64,000 bases of DNA from Komagataeibacter saccharivorans (GTDB lineage: Bacteria; Pseudomonadota; Alphaproteobacteria; Acetobacterales; Acetobacteraceae). The position numbers were made by a program, and so were the translations under genes. Of the stretch, positions 1 to 8,972 are shown piece after piece. Position 1 is the first letter of the stretch. Each line of letters opens with the position of its first letter. Location of the stretch: the NCBI RefSeq assembly GCF_003207825.1, contig NZ_NKTY01000009.1:42896-106895 (forward strand), read 5' to 3'. The notes under the pieces were generated by a model. It did no database searches. It saw only the letters and a program-made list of their open reading frames with translations, and had not been told where the DNA came from.

Positions 1-1073
1 TAATCCAGCGTCTGCGCCGCCATCGCCGCGCGGTAATAGGGCTGATCCGGCACCAGACCTGATTTGATGATGAAATCAGTGAACTGCTGCATCTTCGTCG
101 TGGCGTATTTACGATAGGCCACGGCATCATCAACAGGCTTCAACTGCGGCAGGTCGCGGTTATGCAGTTCCTCCAGCCGCAGGGAGGCCTGCGCGCGCTC
201 CAGTTCGCGCCGCAACAGACTGACCTGCTCATCCCAGGTGTAGGGAACAAGCTGGACGTTCTTCATGTACCAGTCATAATTCACCTTGCCCACGCCCGAT
301 GGGCCGGTCTTGTGCGGGGCTTCGGCTTCGATCCAGTCCGCGAAGTCCCGTGTTGCGATCAGCGCTTTTTGCGCGGCATCACGCACCTGTGGCCCTGCAC
401 CTTCCAAAGTGGCCGCCTTCTGTCCCTCCAGCGTGCGCATCTTCAGGGAACCGTCGAGCAATGCGGACAGCACTTTTTCCTGACGGCGGAATTCTCGATC
501 GCCATATTTCCACAGATCGGCGGTATTGCTTTTCGCCAGCCACCCGCGCGCACGCTGTAACAGCACCGGCACACCCGACAGACGCGTCGCAAGATCCTGT
601 GCCGCCTGCGGTGACAGCGGATAGCTGTAGCGGAACAGGTCGATCGTATCCGCCGACGGACCTTCATGCGCAGGCACGTCACTTTCCTCGGCAAAGATGG
701 TGGCGAAATAACCGGGATCACGCGCCCATGGACGACGCACCCGCAGGTCGAAATCCAGCCCGTTCATTTCCGCAGCGATCAGGCGCGCGTCGATATCATC
801 CTCGGTAGTCCAGCCCGTTCGATCCAGCGCGGCAAGACGCTTCTGCATCCGCTTCAGGCCGTCCTTTTTATGTGACAGCGCCTTCACATCATAGTCTGGC
901 GCGCCATCGCGCTGTTCTGGCGCGGCAAACGTGCGCCAGTCGGAAAACAGTGTCTGCAACTGCGGACTGGCGGCCTGCGCCGAGGTGGCCATGACATTGC
1001 ATTGCGGCAACAGAACCATGGCACCGGCACATAGCAGGACCGTCGTGCGGTGCTTTAGAATTTCTTGCAGCAT
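1..1073 (-). CDS. DUF885 family secreted protein (partial)
   Basis: The minus strand is open without a stop from an ATG at 1073 to the left edge, so the gene continues outside the window; about 357 codons are visible. The N-terminus has a basic start followed by a hydrophobic stretch (TVLLCAGAMVLLPQ) and an Ala-rich region, consistent with an export signal. The body is an acidic, helix-rich sequence with motifs such as AAEMNGLDFDLR, PYTWDEQVSLLRREL and TTKMQQFTDFI, which resemble the DUF885 (peptidase-like, often lipoprotein or periplasmic) family. The characteristic HExxH-type region of that family would lie in the unseen C-terminal part. It is divergent from the S9 peptidase at 1350 with a 276-base gap. 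The family call is moderate; the coding call is strong because the frame is open over more than 1 kb with normal codon use. Confidence 0.72.
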   Translation of the reverse strand, partial: MLQEILKHRTTVLLCAGAMVLLPQCNVMATSAQAASPQLQTLFSDWRTFAAPEQRDGAPDYDVKALSHKKDGLKRMQKRLAALDRTGWTTEDDIDARLIAAEMNGLDFDLRVRRPWARDPGYFATIFAEESDVPAHEGPSADTIDLFRYSYPLSPQAAQDLATRLSGVPVLLQRARGWLAKSNTADLWKYGDREFRRQEKVLSALLDGSLKMRTLEGQKAATLEGAGPQVRDAAQKALIATRDFADWIEAEAPHKTGPSGVGKVNYDWYMKNVQLVPYTWDEQVSLLRRELERAQASLRLEELHNRDLPQLKPVDDAVAYRKYATTKMQQFTDFIIKSGLVPDQPYYRAAMAAQTLD

Positions 1074-1349
1074 TCGTGTTCCCGATCTCTGCGGTATTTC
1101 CCCTCCACCGTGACGCATCGCCCGCGGCAGCTTTGTTTCACGTTGCCCGCACCACACGCGGACTGTCAATTCTGCCCCGGCCTATACCAGATGTCTGGTG
1201 TGTCTTTTCGAAACCACAACATCCTGGACCCACTCCAGATGGGGCATAGCGTGAAAAGTACGATACCCGACAAGAAAGAAACGATATTGCCATCCGGGCC
1301 AGCGGGCCGTTAGATGAATCATGATGGAAACGAAATGTCATGAAACGGG

Positions 1350-3602
1350 ATGGGGAGCGTGAAGGCCTCATGCCGGTTGTCCGCAGGGCTGCTGCTACTG
1401 GCATCGGTTGCGGCAACAACGCCCGTCCTGTCCGCCACGCCTGCGACATCTGTCGCTGCGGCACGGTCATCGGGTAATCAATCACCGGCACCGCTGACGA
1501 TTGCAGGACTGTATGCGGATCACAGCATAATCGGCACCTCACCTGAACATTACGCATGGTCCGCTGACGGCGCACGACTGGCTTTTGCATGGAATGATCA
1601 CGCAACCACGTTTCGTGATATCTGGGTCTACGATACTGCATCGGACATAAAACGGCAGGTAACGCATCTGGACGATGCGAAAGACGGCCATAATACGGCG
1701 AAAACGCCCGCGCCTGATCCGGGCGTGACACAGCTTGCATGGTTGCCGGACGGACGCATCGCCTTTGTAACCGATGGCATGTTACGGGTTACGGACATGC
1801 AGGGCCATGTAAGCGTGCTGGAAGCGGCACACCATGGGGTCAGACTGCTGTCGACCTCACCGGACGGGCGGTGGCTGGCCTTCGTATCCGATGGATCACT
1901 GTGGCTGCGTGACATGAAGGCACGGATGCCCGCGAACATCATGGTTACGGGATCTGCTGATTTCGGTGTGGACCGGATGGAATGGAGTCCCACATCCGAC
2001 CGCATAGCTTTCGTCATGGCTGACAACCGCGCCGTCCATAAGGTGGAGATCGATTATACCCTTGATGGGCAGAACCACCACGACCACGTGACCCGCGCCT
2101 TTCCCGGCGATTCCAATACCGGGTTCCCTGTTGGCGTCGTCGATGTTGCGGGTGGACCACCGCGCTGGATGGCACGCGACAACGAGCAGGACCCGGTATG
2201 GAATTTCGGCCTGTCGCCGGACGGTCGATCCCTGTTTGTGAATGCCAGCGACCTGACGGTCAAGCATCATGCCCTTGATGTCTATGACGTATCCACCGGA
2301 CATCGGCAAAGGTTCTACCAATTTGCCGACCCCACCCAGATCCGTCCCGACTGGCAGGCCGCATGGGCGCCACGGGGCAGGGGACTGGTACTGCTGACAA
2401 ACCGGTACGGGTATAACCAGCTTTACCACATCCCCACCGCAGGGGCGCGACCGCATCCGATCACGGGCAGGGCCGGGAAACAGGGAACATGGGAAATCGA
2501 ATCCTTCGTACCCGATCCGATACATGGGCGGCTGTATTTTACTTCTAACGAAGCAGGGTATGCACAGCGCCAGGTCTATCGCATCGGTCTGGATGGCGGG
2601 ATGCCTGAACGCATCACCCAGATACATGGCACCCACGAACCCGTCTTCTCACCCCGGTTCGACCATATGGCCGACCGGTTCAGCAACGATACCACGCCGC
2701 CGGACCTGTATGTCACGGCGCTGGACGCCAATACGCCGCCTTCCATCCGTGTGACACATTCGCCGCTGCCATCGTTTGATACACGAACATGGGCGGACGT
2801 GCGCTACATGGACTACAGAAGCCATGTTGATAACGCACTGCTGACGATGCGTGTCATGCTGCCCCCGGATTATGATTCCAGCCGCCGCTATCCCCTGATC
2901 GTCGGTTCGGTCTATTCCGACGCGGTGCGCGACCAGTGGGGTGGACGGACCGCCCATCCGACATGGGGACTGGATCAGTATCTGGTGTCGCGTGGGTATA
3001 TCGTGATCAATCCGGGCATACGGGGCAGCTTTGGCCGAGGAAAGGCATGGAACCGGCCAATGCTGGGTAAATACGGCGTGCTTGACATTGATGACCTGCA
3101 GGACGGAGCGCAGTTCATGATCAATCAGGGCTATGCCGATCCGGCGCGTATCGGCATCTGGGGATCAAGCTATGGCGGGTTGATGACGTTGATGTCGCTG
3201 TTCACCAAACCCGGTTTCTATGCCGCAGGGGTAGCGGGCGCACCGGCCAGCAACGTGGCCCATGCCTATCCCGAACAGGAATGGATCATGGGCCCACCAT
3301 CGGGCCGGGATTTCCCCGCCCGTTACCAGCGGCAGTCGGCGCTCTACCACACGGATGGCCTGCGTGACCCGCTGATGATCATCCACGGCACGCGGGACGA
3401 GGTCGTTCTGTATGCCGATACCATGGCCATGGCACAGCGCATGATCGCACAGGACCGAATGTTCGAACTGGTCACGCTACCCGGTGCAAACCATCCATGG
3501 GATACGGAAAATCTGCCACAGACACGCTTTGCCTATACCAGACTGGTGCGGTTTTTAGACCTTTATCTGCATCCGGCGGCAGCCGTCAGCCCGGCACAGT
3601 AG
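1350..3602 (+). CDS. Secreted S9 family peptidase (prolyl oligopeptidase / DPP IV type)
   Basis: A 750-residue serine peptidase, probably periplasmic. Residues 1-35 look like a signal peptide (basic start, LLLLASVAA core, Ala-rich end). Residues about 45-480 carry repeated WSADGARLAF/SPDGRWLAF-type blades of a beta-propeller. The C-terminal 250 residues are an alpha/beta hydrolase: the nucleophile elbow is WGSSYGG, the Asp sits in HGTRDEVV, and the His in GANHPWD. Length and order match the S9B/S9C family that cleaves dipeptides or acylated residues from peptides. Start: ATG 1350 gives the signal peptide directly; the ribosome site is weak. It stands alone, convergent with the M24 peptidase gene at 3744; both could serve peptide scavenging. 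Substrate cannot be told from sequence. Confidence 0.9.
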   Translation: MGSVKASCRLSAGLLLLASVAATTPVLSATPATSVAAARSSGNQSPAPLTIAGLYADHSIIGTSPEHYAWSADGARLAFAWNDHATTFRDIWVYDTASDIKRQVTHLDDAKDGHNTAKTPAPDPGVTQLAWLPDGRIAFVTDGMLRVTDMQGHVSVLEAAHHGVRLLSTSPDGRWLAFVSDGSLWLRDMKARMPANIMVTGSADFGVDRMEWSPTSDRIAFVMADNRAVHKVEIDYTLDGQNHHDHVTRAFPGDSNTGFPVGVVDVAGGPPRWMARDNEQDPVWNFGLSPDGRSLFVNASDLTVKHHALDVYDVSTGHRQRFYQFADPTQIRPDWQAAWAPRGRGLVLLTNRYGYNQLYHIPTAGARPHPITGRAGKQGTWEIESFVPDPIHGRLYFTSNEAGYAQRQVYRIGLDGGMPERITQIHGTHEPVFSPRFDHMADRFSNDTTPPDLYVTALDANTPPSIRVTHSPLPSFDTRTWADVRYMDYRSHVDNALLTMRVMLPPDYDSSRRYPLIVGSVYSDAVRDQWGGRTAHPTWGLDQYLVSRGYIVINPGIRGSFGRGKAWNRPMLGKYGVLDIDDLQDGAQFMINQGYADPARIGIWGSSYGGLMTLMSLFTKPGFYAAGVAGAPASNVAHAYPEQEWIMGPPSGRDFPARYQRQSALYHTDGLRDPLMIIHGTRDEVVLYADTMAMAQRMIAQDRMFELVTLPGANHPWDTENLPQTRFAYTRLVRFLDLYLHPAAAVSPAQ

Positions 3603-3608
3603 ATGAAA

Positions 3609-3724
3609 CAGATCACGATTTCAGCGATCTGCCTGCGCTTTTACATCAGGCAGACTTCACTGTAATTGATCTGCATGTCATGGAATGCCTCCATATTACC
3701 GTATGCGCTGATGAAGGCATTCCA
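3609..3724. terminator. Three stacked inverted repeats between convergent genes
   Basis: Between the two convergent stop codons lie CAGATC/GATCTG (3609-3614, 3626-3631), CTGCCTG/CAGGCAG (3629-3635, 3647-3653) and TGGAATGCCT/AGGCATTCCA (3681-3690, 3715-3724). The first two share three bases and so exclude each other. None is followed by a U-tract, so a bidirectional, possibly Rho-assisted, transcription end is only inferred. Confidence 0.4.
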
Positions 3725-3743
3725 CTGCATTTACAGGTCCCGG

Positions 3744-4922
3744 TCAGGAAATGACGGGCATTTCCCGTGGCGCACGAATGGTCAGGAGATGTGCGCCATC
3801 TTCCGTAATCACCACGTCTTCCTCGTGAACGATCATCTTACCCGGGGCGTATTCCATGCCCGGTTCGATTGTCAGGACCATGCCCGGCTGGATGATGGTT
3901 TCCTCGCCTTCCCGGAAGGACGGGGGCTCCGTCAACTGCATCCCCAGCCCATGCCCCAGTCGGCCCACATTATTACCGATTGATCCGGCATCCTGTAGCG
4001 CGGTGGCCATTATTTTCCATACGGATTCCATCGTCGCACCGGGCCGGGCGGCCTGAATTCCCAACTCCGTCGCCTGCCAGACGGCCTCATTGGCGCGGCG
4101 CGCGGCATCATCAATGCTGCCCACGGCATAGACACGATCGAAATCACAGAAATACCCGTCATAGGTTGCACCGGTATCGATGAACAGGACATCGCCCTGC
4201 GTCAGCACGCGGTCCTGTGGACCACAGACGATCTGCGCAACACCACCGGGACCGGAAATCGCAGGCATGAAGGGCACGCTGTCAGCACCCCGCGCACACA
4301 TATCGGCCCGCAGGCGCTTGACGGCCGTCCGCTCGGTATCGCCAATGGAAATCAGGTCTGGCAATCCGATATAGGCGTCACTCGCCACCTCACAGATAAA
4401 GCGGATATGATCGATTTCCGCCTCCGTCTTTATCATGCGGGCCTGCCATAGAGCCGGTGTCCCGTCCACAATCTTCATTTCGGGCATGCGGGTGCCCAGG
4501 TCCAGAAAATCCGAAACCGGCATGCGCAGCGCCATCTCGCGCCCCATTTCCGCCCCGACGCGCCCGAAACGGCGCGGAACGGCAGACAGCGTGTCTGCCA
4601 AAAGGGAAACACCATCATCTTCCGGGCATGGCGCGGGCCATGTACGGATGTCATTCACCCAGGTTCGCGCCATCTCCGGTGCGCCAATTTCCGGTATTAC
4701 GGCAATAATGGCCCCTTCACGCGGGACAACCACAAACCACGGGCGGGTTGGACTTTCCCAGAACTGGGAATCAAAACCCGTAAAATAGCGAATATTCGAT
4801 GGTGACGTGACAAATACCGCGTCCAGTTCTTCTGCCCGCAGGATGGACTGCATCCTGTGTACACGCAAGGCGAACTCATCGGCGCAGAACCCTCTGCGGG
4901 GGGGATTACGAAGTATTGTCAT
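3744..4922 (-). CDS. M24 family metallopeptidase (Xaa-Pro / creatinase-like)
   Basis: A 392-residue pita-bread-fold enzyme. The N-terminal creatinase domain (about 1-160, with PSNIRYFTGFDSQFW) is followed by the catalytic domain. Metal ligands typical of M24 are visible: Asp pair in FIDTGATYDGYFCDFDR, His in GRLGHGLGM, Glu in TIEPGME and Glu in VHEEDVVI. Length is that of prolidase-like or creatinase/ectoine-hydrolase-like members. It lies beside an Lrp regulator, a diaminopropionate ammonia-lyase and an M20 amidohydrolase. In this company M24 proteins often cleave small amide or cyclic amino-acid derivatives rather than proline peptides, but the substrate is unknown. No signal peptide; cytoplasmic. 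Ectoine hydrolase (DoeA) is an alternative that the neighbours only partly support. Confidence 0.85.
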   Translation of the reverse strand: MTILRNPPRRGFCADEFALRVHRMQSILRAEELDAVFVTSPSNIRYFTGFDSQFWESPTRPWFVVVPREGAIIAVIPEIGAPEMARTWVNDIRTWPAPCPEDDGVSLLADTLSAVPRRFGRVGAEMGREMALRMPVSDFLDLGTRMPEMKIVDGTPALWQARMIKTEAEIDHIRFICEVASDAYIGLPDLISIGDTERTAVKRLRADMCARGADSVPFMPAISGPGGVAQIVCGPQDRVLTQGDVLFIDTGATYDGYFCDFDRVYAVGSIDDAARRANEAVWQATELGIQAARPGATMESVWKIMATALQDAGSIGNNVGRLGHGLGMQLTEPPSFREGEETIIQPGMVLTIEPGMEYAPGKMIVHEEDVVITEDGAHLLTIRAPREMPVIS

Positions 4923-5106
4923 CTATCTTCACCCTGGCATGGATATATAAATTTCATGTACGGATATGATATTCTGCCTGATGCGGCGGACATGTCCCGC
5001 CTTTATAAATATTGCAGAACAGACAAGAAAAGCGCTCTATTTTTGATGGAGATATGAAACTTTATTTCGGTATCAACCCAAAAATACGTAATTATCGTCA
5101 GGTCTG

Positions 5107-5595
5107 TCAGGCATCGGGGCGCGATACGGCCATGCCGGTCTTGACCCGGTCCATGACCACGGTCGTACGAAACCGCTTCACATTGTTATTCCCGAAAAAA
5201 AGAGTTTTGGTCAGTTCTTCATATTCAGCCATGGTCGAAACGAGCATGACGAGGAAAAAATCGGCATTGCCAGTTATATAATAGCATTGCTGGACCTGTG
5301 GGCATGTTGCAAAGCTCTGCTTGGCTGCCGCAATCAGTTCGACGGTCTCGGTTATGACTTCTACTTCCACCAGAACCGTTATGGTGCGTCCGACTGAAAC
5401 CGGATTGATTACCGATACATTCGCTTCGATCACGCCACATTCCTCCAGTCGCCTGATCCGGCGCTGCACCGATGGGGCGGACAGGTTGACCGCTTCGCCT
5501 ATGACACGTTGCGGCGTCGTATTGTCGCGCTGCAGTATATCGAGAATGGCAAGGTCAAACTGGTCAAGATCGGACCGACCTGTAGATGAAGACAT
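5107..5595 (-). CDS. Lrp/AsnC family transcriptional regulator
   Basis: A 162-residue regulator. An N-terminal HTH (about 8-60: LDQFDLAILDILQRDNTT ... LSAPSVQRRIRRLEECGVI) is followed by the ligand-binding RAM domain (VSVGRTITVLVEVEV ... YYITGNADFFLVM). The ATG at 5595 is preferred because it gives the family's usual length; an upstream in-frame extension is longer than the family and would overlap the divergent promoter. It is divergent from the diaminopropionate ammonia-lyase gene with 110 bases between starts, and reads toward the M24 gene. The likely role is amino-acid-responsive control of the adjacent catabolic genes. Confidence 0.9.
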   Translation of the reverse strand: MSSSTGRSDLDQFDLAILDILQRDNTTPQRVIGEAVNLSAPSVQRRIRRLEECGVIEANVSVINPVSVGRTITVLVEVEVITETVELIAAAKQSFATCPQVQQCYYITGNADFFLVMLVSTMAEYEELTKTLFFGNNNVKRFRTTVVMDRVKTGMAVSRPDA

Positions 5596-5705
5596 AAAAC
5601 AGCGTCCTTCATGCAAAAAATGTGCAAAATACACTGTATAATACAGCAGATATTTCAGTGACGTTGCAATATATTTGCACGCATCATGACAGGGATCGTG
5701 TAAAA
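5596..5705. promoter_or_regulatory. Divergent promoter region with palindrome
   Basis: This AT-rich interval separates the lrp-type gene from the ammonia-lyase gene. It holds a perfect 13-base palindrome, CTGTAT-A-ATACAG (5634-5646), and outer copies GTGCAAA (5622-5628) and TTTGCAC (5674-5680). These are plausible Lrp-type operator sites for both directions; binding is inferred. Confidence 0.5.
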
Positions 5706-6911
5706 ATGTTTCTTGAAAACAACAGTACGCTCCATAAGCAACCTCTGCCTGTATCTGATGCGGCGCTGCTGGGTAAAGAGGCAGCGCAGGACGTGGAACG
5801 CTTCCTGACCTACCGGGAAAACAGCGCGCCCACACCACTCTACAACCTGCCAGAGATGGCGGAGGCGCTGAAAGTGGGTGTCATTCACGTAAAGGATGAG
5901 GGGCAGAGACTGGGACTGGGCAGCTTCAAGGCGCTTGGCGGTGGCTACGCGGTCACCCGGCTCGTGCTGGAAAAAGCAGCCCAGCAGGAAGGGCGGAAGG
6001 TGGATGTATCCGAACTGCATAGCCCGATGGTACGTGCGGTAGCCATGGGAATGACATTCGCCTGCGCCACAGACGGAAACCACGGGCGCGCGGTCGCACA
6101 GGGCGCGCAGGCAGTCGGGGCGAAAGCGGTCATTTTTGTTCATAAAGGTGTCAGTCACGACCGCATTGCGGCCATTGCCCGCTTTGGCGCGGAAATCGTA
6201 CATGTGGATGGAACCTACGATCACTCTGTGACAGTGGCGGCGCAGACGGCGGCCGAGAAGGGCTGGATCACGATATCGGATACGTCATGGCCGGGTTACG
6301 AATATATTCCCGGTCTGGTCATGCAGGGTTACATGAACCTCGTGCGTGAGGCGCTGCGTCAGATGCCCGCTCCGCCTACGCATGTATTCGTACAGGCCGG
6401 GGTAGGGGGAATTGCAGCCGCCGTTGCTGGCCATCTGGCGGTTGTCATGGGTGCGGCGCGTCCGGTTTTCACGGTAGTGGAACCGGCCCGCGCCGCGTGT
6501 CTTTATCAATCAGCACTGAAAGGCGAACCCGTGACGGTTCCGGCCACGCAGCCCACCATCATGGCCATGCTTGAATGTTATAGTCCCTCTCTCGCCGCGT
6601 GGCGCATCCTGTCCCATACGGCGGATGCCTTCATGACGGTCGATGAGGATGATGCTGTAAATGTCATGAAGCGCCTTGCTTATCCCCAGGGGCGTGATCC
6701 GGCTATCGTGGCAGGGGAAAGCGGAGGCGTCGGGCTTGCGGGGCTTATCCGTGCAGCGACCTCGCCCGAAATACGTACTGTACTTGGGCTTGATGCTGCA
6801 TCGCGTATTTTTGTCATCAATACCGAAGGCGCTACGGACCCCGTGCGATATGGCGAAATTGTGGGATGCCACCCCGATCAGATCCGTCCTGCCGCAAGCG
6901 TCCGGGCCTGA
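5706..6911 (+). CDS. dpaL: Diaminopropionate ammonia-lyase
   Basis: A 401-residue fold-type II PLP enzyme that would convert 2,3-diaminopropionate to pyruvate and two ammonia. The PLP-binding lysine lies in LGSFKALGGGYAV (about K75), the phosphate and substrate segment is CATDGNHGRAVAQGAQ, and a Gly-rich loop is QAGVGGIAAAVAGH. GYEYIPGLVMQGY and NTEGATDP are typical of the YgeX/DpaL group rather than of threonine deaminase. The ATG at 5706 follows an AGGGA ribosome site and gives the family length; an upstream in-frame start would run into the regulatory region. It lies 5 bases before the M20 gene, so the two form an operon. A role in degrading diaminopropionate or a derivative such as an N-acylated or carbamoylated form is inferred. 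Confidence 0.86.
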   Translation: MFLENNSTLHKQPLPVSDAALLGKEAAQDVERFLTYRENSAPTPLYNLPEMAEALKVGVIHVKDEGQRLGLGSFKALGGGYAVTRLVLEKAAQQEGRKVDVSELHSPMVRAVAMGMTFACATDGNHGRAVAQGAQAVGAKAVIFVHKGVSHDRIAAIARFGAEIVHVDGTYDHSVTVAAQTAAEKGWITISDTSWPGYEYIPGLVMQGYMNLVREALRQMPAPPTHVFVQAGVGGIAAAVAGHLAVVMGAARPVFTVVEPARAACLYQSALKGEPVTVPATQPTIMAMLECYSPSLAAWRILSHTADAFMTVDEDDAVNVMKRLAYPQGRDPAIVAGESGGVGLAGLIRAATSPEIRTVLGLDAASRIFVINTEGATDPVRYGEIVGCHPDQIRPAASVRA

Positions 6912-6916
6912 AAATC

Positions 6917-8173
6917 ATGAAGCCGTTATCAGTCAACAGCACCCGTCTTCTGGCCCGCATTCAGGAACTGGGCAGTATTGGCAGAGACGCGGATGGCAGA
7001 TTGACGCGCCTCGCCCTGTCCGATGCTGACAGACAGGCCCGTGATCACCTTGTTGCGTGGATCAGGGCTGCGGGTCTGGAAGTGGCGATAGACCGGATTG
7101 GCAATATTTTTGGCATATGGGGTGGGAACAAATATGGTAGCCAGCAACCGGTCCTGCTGGGTTCGCATATTGATACCGTCATGGATGCAGGCATTTATGA
7201 TGGGTGTTACGGCGTTCTCGCCGGGCTGGAGGTTATCCAGACACTTCGCGAAGCAGGCTTCGTTCCCGATCGGCCCATCGCCGTGGCCGCGTTTACGAAT
7301 GAGGAAGGGGTCCGCTTTGCACCGGACATGATGGGATCGCTGGTTTACGCAGGGGAACTGGAATTGGAAACGGCGCTTGCCACACGCAGCACCGATGGTG
7401 CGGTGCTGGGGCAGGAGCTTGCCCGTATTGGTTATGCTGGCGATCATGCTGTCGGTTTCATGCGTCCCCATGCGTATGTAGAGCTTCATATCGAGCAGGG
7501 GCCTGTGCTGGAATATTCCGGCATCCCCATCGGCGCGGTGGAGGATCTGCAGGGCATTTCATGGCAGCGCATCACGATAGAAGGGCAGGCCAACCATGCG
7601 GGTACAACCCCCATGGCCCTACGGCACGACGCCGGATACACTGCAGCACGGATCATGACCTTCGTGCATGACCGCGCCATGGCTTCAGAACCGTCTGGTG
7701 TTGCCACTGTGGGCAGCGTTGCTTTTGAACCCAACGCCATAAATGTCATCCCCGCCCGGGCAACCCTGACAGTCGATCTGCGCAATCCCGATGAAACGGG
7801 ACTGCAGGAGGAGGAAAATGCGTTGGCCGCATTCCTGTCTGATCTGGAGACCTCGGGAGATGTAAAAATCCACGTCGAAATACTTGCCCGCTCCCGACCC
7901 GTTACATTTGATGCCCGTATTATTGACCTGATCGAAGAGGCGACATTGAAACGCGGCCTGACCGCCCGGCGCATGACTTCCGGTGCAGGGCATGATGCAC
8001 AGATGATCGCCAGCATGGCACCAACTGCGATGATTTTCGTTCCCAGCCACAAGGGCATTAGCCATAACCCGGCCGAATTTACATCGAACGAAGGGCTGAT
8101 TGCAGGGGCGAACGTGCTGCTTGATGTGACTCAGCATCTTGCAGACGCGTCATCATACCGAAAGAGCGAATGA
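6917..8173 (+). CDS. M20 family Zn-dependent amidohydrolase (carbamoylase/allantoate type)
   Basis: A 418-residue hydrolase of the allantoate amidohydrolase / N-carbamoyl-L-amino-acid hydrolase family. Metal and substrate motifs are present in order: GSHIDTVMDAGIYDGCYG, TNEEGVRF, ELHIEQGPVLE, NHAGTTPM, SGAGHDAQ and GISHNPAEFT. The start at 6917 lies 5 bases after the ammonia-lyase stop; the upstream in-frame extension lies inside that gene. In this operon it probably removes a carbamoyl or acyl group to free an amino acid for the lyase. The exact substrate is not readable from sequence. Cytoplasmic. Confidence 0.85.
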   Translation: MKPLSVNSTRLLARIQELGSIGRDADGRLTRLALSDADRQARDHLVAWIRAAGLEVAIDRIGNIFGIWGGNKYGSQQPVLLGSHIDTVMDAGIYDGCYGVLAGLEVIQTLREAGFVPDRPIAVAAFTNEEGVRFAPDMMGSLVYAGELELETALATRSTDGAVLGQELARIGYAGDHAVGFMRPHAYVELHIEQGPVLEYSGIPIGAVEDLQGISWQRITIEGQANHAGTTPMALRHDAGYTAARIMTFVHDRAMASEPSGVATVGSVAFEPNAINVIPARATLTVDLRNPDETGLQEEENALAAFLSDLETSGDVKIHVEILARSRPVTFDARIIDLIEEATLKRGLTARRMTSGAGHDAQMIASMAPTAMIFVPSHKGISHNPAEFTSNEGLIAGANVLLDVTQHLADASSYRKSE

Positions 8174-8242
8174 AATACATAAAGGGGGAGACGACTATCA
8201 CAGCATTAAGTTAGAGGCGGGCTTAGGTAATCAAATGATGTA

Positions 8243-8590
8243 TTGATATGTCATATGAAAGCACGTCGCCGCAGCCGTCTGGCACTTTCCACCCCAAGAC
8301 ACTTTCTGGAGCATTTCGTTGCAGGTACGCCCGCGCGCAGTGCTACGGAGATTATCGGTGTCAATCGCAATACCGCGACCCTATCCTGTAGTAAGAGTCG
8401 GCAAATTATCGTCGGGCACAATGCCCTGGAAGGGTCTCTCGAAGGGAAGGTCGAAGTCGATGAAAGCTATTTCGGCGGACATCGCAAAGACAAAAGAGGC
8501 CGGGGTGTTGCCTGAAAAGTCGCCGTTTTCCAACTCCTCCAGCGTGCCGACGCGCCCATACCGTGATGATCCCTGATGCGGGAAGCAGGA
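8243..8590 (+). pseudogene. IS1595-family transposase remnant
   Basis: Residues such as LEHFVAGTPARSATEIIGVNRNT and EVDESYFGGHRKDKRGRG match the N-terminus and DDE start of IS1595/ISXO2-like transposases. The frame stops right after GRGVA at 8515. The continuing homology (GKVAVFQLLQR, then VMIPDA) is spread over shifted frames, so the gene is broken and lacks its C-terminal half. It lies 70 bases after the M20 gene and may mark an old insertion that ended that operon. Confidence 0.7.
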
Positions 8591-8972
8591 CGCCCATGCG
8601 GTCATTCGAAAGAAAATACGTTCTGGTTCAATCGTTTATTCAAACGCATGGCACGTCTGCCCCACTGGGCCTGCATCCCCACCCCAGCCGGGAAGCAGAG
8701 GCGCAATCCGCCGCCATTACGCTACATTCAACTCGCACCGCCTGAATGTCGGTTGGTCCTAAAGCGGCTGCCTTTCGTGGAGAGCGACTAAAGATGAATC
8801 CATGACCTGAGCACGGTTTACGACCGTATCCATCCGGCGCACTCCTCTCGCCCTTTCTGCTCCACGGAACGCTGCCGTTCTGATACCCGAGGCGGACAGG
8901 CCCAGCAAAGGCAGCGCCTGTCGGTAAATGAGCGTTTTTTTTCATCTCAGGGACCGTGCTCCGTCCCCACGC
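8591..8972. other. Intergenic, no supported gene
   Basis: Both strands show only short open frames without recognisable domains. Part may be further IS1595 debris (an ENTFWFNRLFKR-like stretch near 8600-8650 recalls the ENFW region of such transposases), but this is too degraded to call. Confidence 0.4.

Noticed and set aside
3744..8173. Ectoine degradation (doeABX) locus
   Set aside because: An M24 enzyme and an Lrp regulator fit, but the lyase is of the diaminopropionate type and the M20 protein has carbamoylase motifs; no diaminobutyrate transaminase or deacetylase is present.
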